Assembly (NCBI GenBank): GCA_964650975.1
Contig: CAZYWA010000397.1
Location: forward strand, 1 to 7,705
Source of the DNA: CAZYWA01 sp964650975 [NCBI: uncultured bacterium]
GTDB lineage: Bacteria; JADJOY01
Reading direction: 5' to 3'
Length of the DNA: 7,705 nt
Both the position numbers and the translations under genes were made by a program. Below the pieces are notes generated by a model. That model was not told where the DNA came from and did no database searches. It was given only the letters and a program-made list of their open reading frames with translations. Within the stretch, counting starts at the first letter, position 1. Every line of letters starts with the position of its first letter. Shown here one piece after another: positions 6,010-7,705 of this stretch.

Positions 6010-7705
6010 ATGGATCTAGCTCGTACTCAACCCCGTGTCCTCACGCGACCCAACCTTGGCGTGCTGAGTCACGACCCCACCCTGCGGGCACTCGTGACCG
6101 ACCTGGCCTCCGAGCTCGACGTGGACGTCAGCAGCACAGGCAACTCGGATGCGTTCCTGATCGATCCAGCGGTGGGGCTGGACGAGCTGAACGCGGCCCG
6201 GCGCGGCGCCGACGGTACGACCCGCGCCGCGGTGATCCAGTGCCCCGGATCCCCCGAGGTGCTGTTCCTGGCGCTGCGCCGTTGCCAGGCCCGCATGATC
6301 GCGGATCCGCGGATCGCTCCCGACTCGCTGCGCAGGTTCCTCTCCGACACGTTCGCGGTGAGCGATCTGACCCAGGATCGCCGCGCCTATCCGCGCGCCG
6401 GCGTCTCCGGCGTCTCGCTCTTGGCGCCCGAGGACGCGGACATCCTGGATCTCTCGCCCTACGGCGCGCGGCTGCGGGTGACCGCGGGCGCTTGCGACGG
6501 GCCGGTGGTGCGCATGCGGCTGGCGCTGGTCCGGCCCGGAACCGAGGCGGACATCGTCGCGCACGTCGCCGGGCGGCGCACCACCATGAGCGGCGTCGAG
6601 GTGCGGCTGCGCTTCGTGCGCATCGACGCGGAGGTCCAGCAGGAGCTGTTCCGGATCGCCAAGGCCGACATCCTGTCGCGCACCATTCGCGAGACCTTCC
6701 ATCGCTCCGAGCACGCGGAAGTCGAGGGCTATCGCCGCTTGACCGGTCCCGGCGAGCTGGTCTCGACGCTGCGCACCGTCGCGGCGGACCGCGCCCAGCT
6801 CGTGTTTTCGCGGATGCACGCCGGCCGCACGGTGACCGGCGTCGCCGCCGCGCTCGACGAGGAGCGCCGGCACGTGCGTGTCGAGCTCGAGGAGCCGGTG
6901 GCGCTGGGCGAGATCGGCGACCACGTCTGCTACTCGACGTCGGTCCGGCACGAGAGCTTCTTGCTCGACGGGTTCGTGCTGCGCCACGAGGAGGGCGCCG
7001 CGGTGCTCTCGATGCCCTCCGGCTGCGCCGCGACCGATCAGCGCGCCGAGGATCGCGTCGCGCTCGGCCTGGGCTCGCCACTTAGGGTGCGCATCCACGA
7101 TCGCTCGTACACGGTGACCGACCTCTCGCAGCGCGGGTTCTCGTTCTACGTGCCCGATGCGCTGCCCGAGTCCATGGCAGGCGGCTACGTGGAAGCGCAC
7201 TTCGACCTGGGCGGGAAGCTCGCGGAGCGCGAGACGATCCTGATCCGCCACCGCCGCGCGGAAGCGCGCGGACACACCGTCGGCGCCACGTTCCTGGGCG
7301 ACGGCGCCGCCGCCGTGAACGGGCGCATGCTGCCGCTGGTCGAGGAGGTCTTCACCGGCGAAGGGCTCGAGCTGGCGCGCGCCGAGCGGCCCTTTGGCGG
7401 TGAGCGCGTCACGTTCCCCTCCGGCTCGCGCGAGCTGGTGGGCCTCTGGACCGAGACCGGCACCAGTGGCCCGGCGACCCTGGTGATCGTGCCGCCCGCC
7501 TGGGCCAAGACCAAGGAATCGACCTCGCTCCTGGCGCAGACTCTGTGCGCCACCTTCGAGGCCAACCAGCGGCGCCTCGCGGTGCTACGCCTCGACTACT
7601 CGAACGCGCTCGGCGAGAGCTTCAAGGATCCGGCGTTTCGCGAGTCGGGGAAGGAGACCTTGGGCCTCACGTTCTCGGCGTGCGTCGAGGACATCCGCGC
7701 GGCCA
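6010..7705 (+). CDS. Pseudo-receiver/PilZ/YcgR-N-like/PilZ/alpha-beta hydrolase protein, 3' end outside window
   Basis: The frame stays open from 6010 to the window end (565 codons seen). Residues 15-115 look like a degenerate receiver: LGVLSHD (16-22) and AFLIDP with D52, but no Lys at the usual place. A first PilZ domain follows, with RAYPR at 125-129 and DLSPYG at 147-152, closing on VRLRFVRI (198-205). Residues 240-337 resemble the YcgR N-terminal (flagellar brake) fold. A second PilZ domain has RAEDR at 345-349, DLSQRG at 371-376 and VGATFLG at 424-430. Both carry the RxxxR and D/NxSxxG cyclic-di-GMP motifs. From about 468 the chain looks like an alpha/beta-hydrolase: TLVIVPPAWAKTKES (490-504), VLRLDYSNALGES (525-537, like LRxDxxGxGxS), then CVEDIRAA. 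The catalytic Ser and His lie beyond the edge. No signal peptide or membrane segment is seen. PilZ assignment firm; hydrolase likely; domain 1 tentative. Confidence 0.85.
   Translation, partial: MDLARTQPRVLTRPNLGVLSHDPTLRALVTDLASELDVDVSSTGNSDAFLIDPAVGLDELNAARRGADGTTRAAVIQCPGSPEVLFLALRRCQARMIADPRIAPDSLRRFLSDTFAVSDLTQDRRAYPRAGVSGVSLLAPEDADILDLSPYGARLRVTAGACDGPVVRMRLALVRPGTEADIVAHVAGRRTTMSGVEVRLRFVRIDAEVQQELFRIAKADILSRTIRETFHRSEHAEVEGYRRLTGPGELVSTLRTVAADRAQLVFSRMHAGRTVTGVAAALDEERRHVRVELEEPVALGEIGDHVCYSTSVRHESFLLDGFVLRHEEGAAVLSMPSGCAATDQRAEDRVALGLGSPLRVRIHDRSYTVTDLSQRGFSFYVPDALPESMAGGYVEAHFDLGGKLAERETILIRHRRAEARGHTVGATFLGDGAAAVNGRMLPLVEEVFTGEGLELARAERPFGGERVTFPSGSRELVGLWTETGTSGPATLVIVPPAWAKTKESTSLLAQTLCATFEANQRRLAVLRLDYSNALGESFKDPAFRESGKETLGLTFSACVEDIRAA

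Noticed and set aside
5793-7085. 430-codon + strand frame overlapping the PilZ gene
   Set aside because: Arg/Ala/Gly-rich with no recognisable motif; the other + strand frame encodes the two PilZ motifs and runs on to the window end.
1-7705. tRNA, rRNA, CRISPR, insertion sequence or phage attachment site
   Set aside because: No cloverleaf, rRNA segment, regular repeat-spacer array, transposase or flanking terminal repeats were found on reading both strands.

Overview
The window is a high-G+C stretch (strong G/C bias at third codon positions by eye) from a flagellated bacterium. All convincing genes are on the + strand. It opens in a flagellar hook cluster (fliK C-terminus, flgD, flgE), then passes into a block of signalling genes: three receiver-domain proteins, one of them an NtrC-type sigma-54 activator, and the start of a large multidomain PilZ protein. 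No taxonomic marker is present. The style suits a Gram-negative-type, high-GC lineage with sigma-54 regulation, such as Myxococcota or a related or candidate phylum, but this is a guess.

Layout. 2-901: Ala/Pro/Ser/Asp-rich linker and C-terminal domain of a hook-length control protein (FliK), with an in-frame TAG at 155-157. 930-1637: FlgD hook cap. 1676-2980: FlgE hook protein. 3008-3039: a strong hairpin closing the hook genes. 3073-3552: single-domain response regulator with an intact phosphorylation site. 3578-4969: REC-AAA+-Fis sigma-54 activator, ending in a hairpin (4974-4996). 4970-5323: non-coding, unusually rich in perfect inverted repeats. 5324-5698: stand-alone receiver whose phospho-acceptor Asp is Asn. 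5699-6009: non-coding leader with several possible stems. 6010 to the end: protein read here as degenerate receiver, PilZ, YcgR-N-like domain, PilZ, then an alpha/beta-hydrolase fold, cut by the window edge.

How they may work together. FliK, FlgD and FlgE build the hook: FlgD caps and templates it, FlgE is the subunit, and FliK sets its length and switches export specificity. The sigma-54 activator next door could control flagellar gene expression (compare FlrC, FleR and FlgR), but no partner kinase and no clear sigma-54 promoter is visible. The last gene links cyclic-di-GMP (two complete PilZ motifs) to a probable hydrolase or acyltransferase-like domain. A YcgR-like brake fused to an enzyme would be unusual, and it is the most interesting object here.
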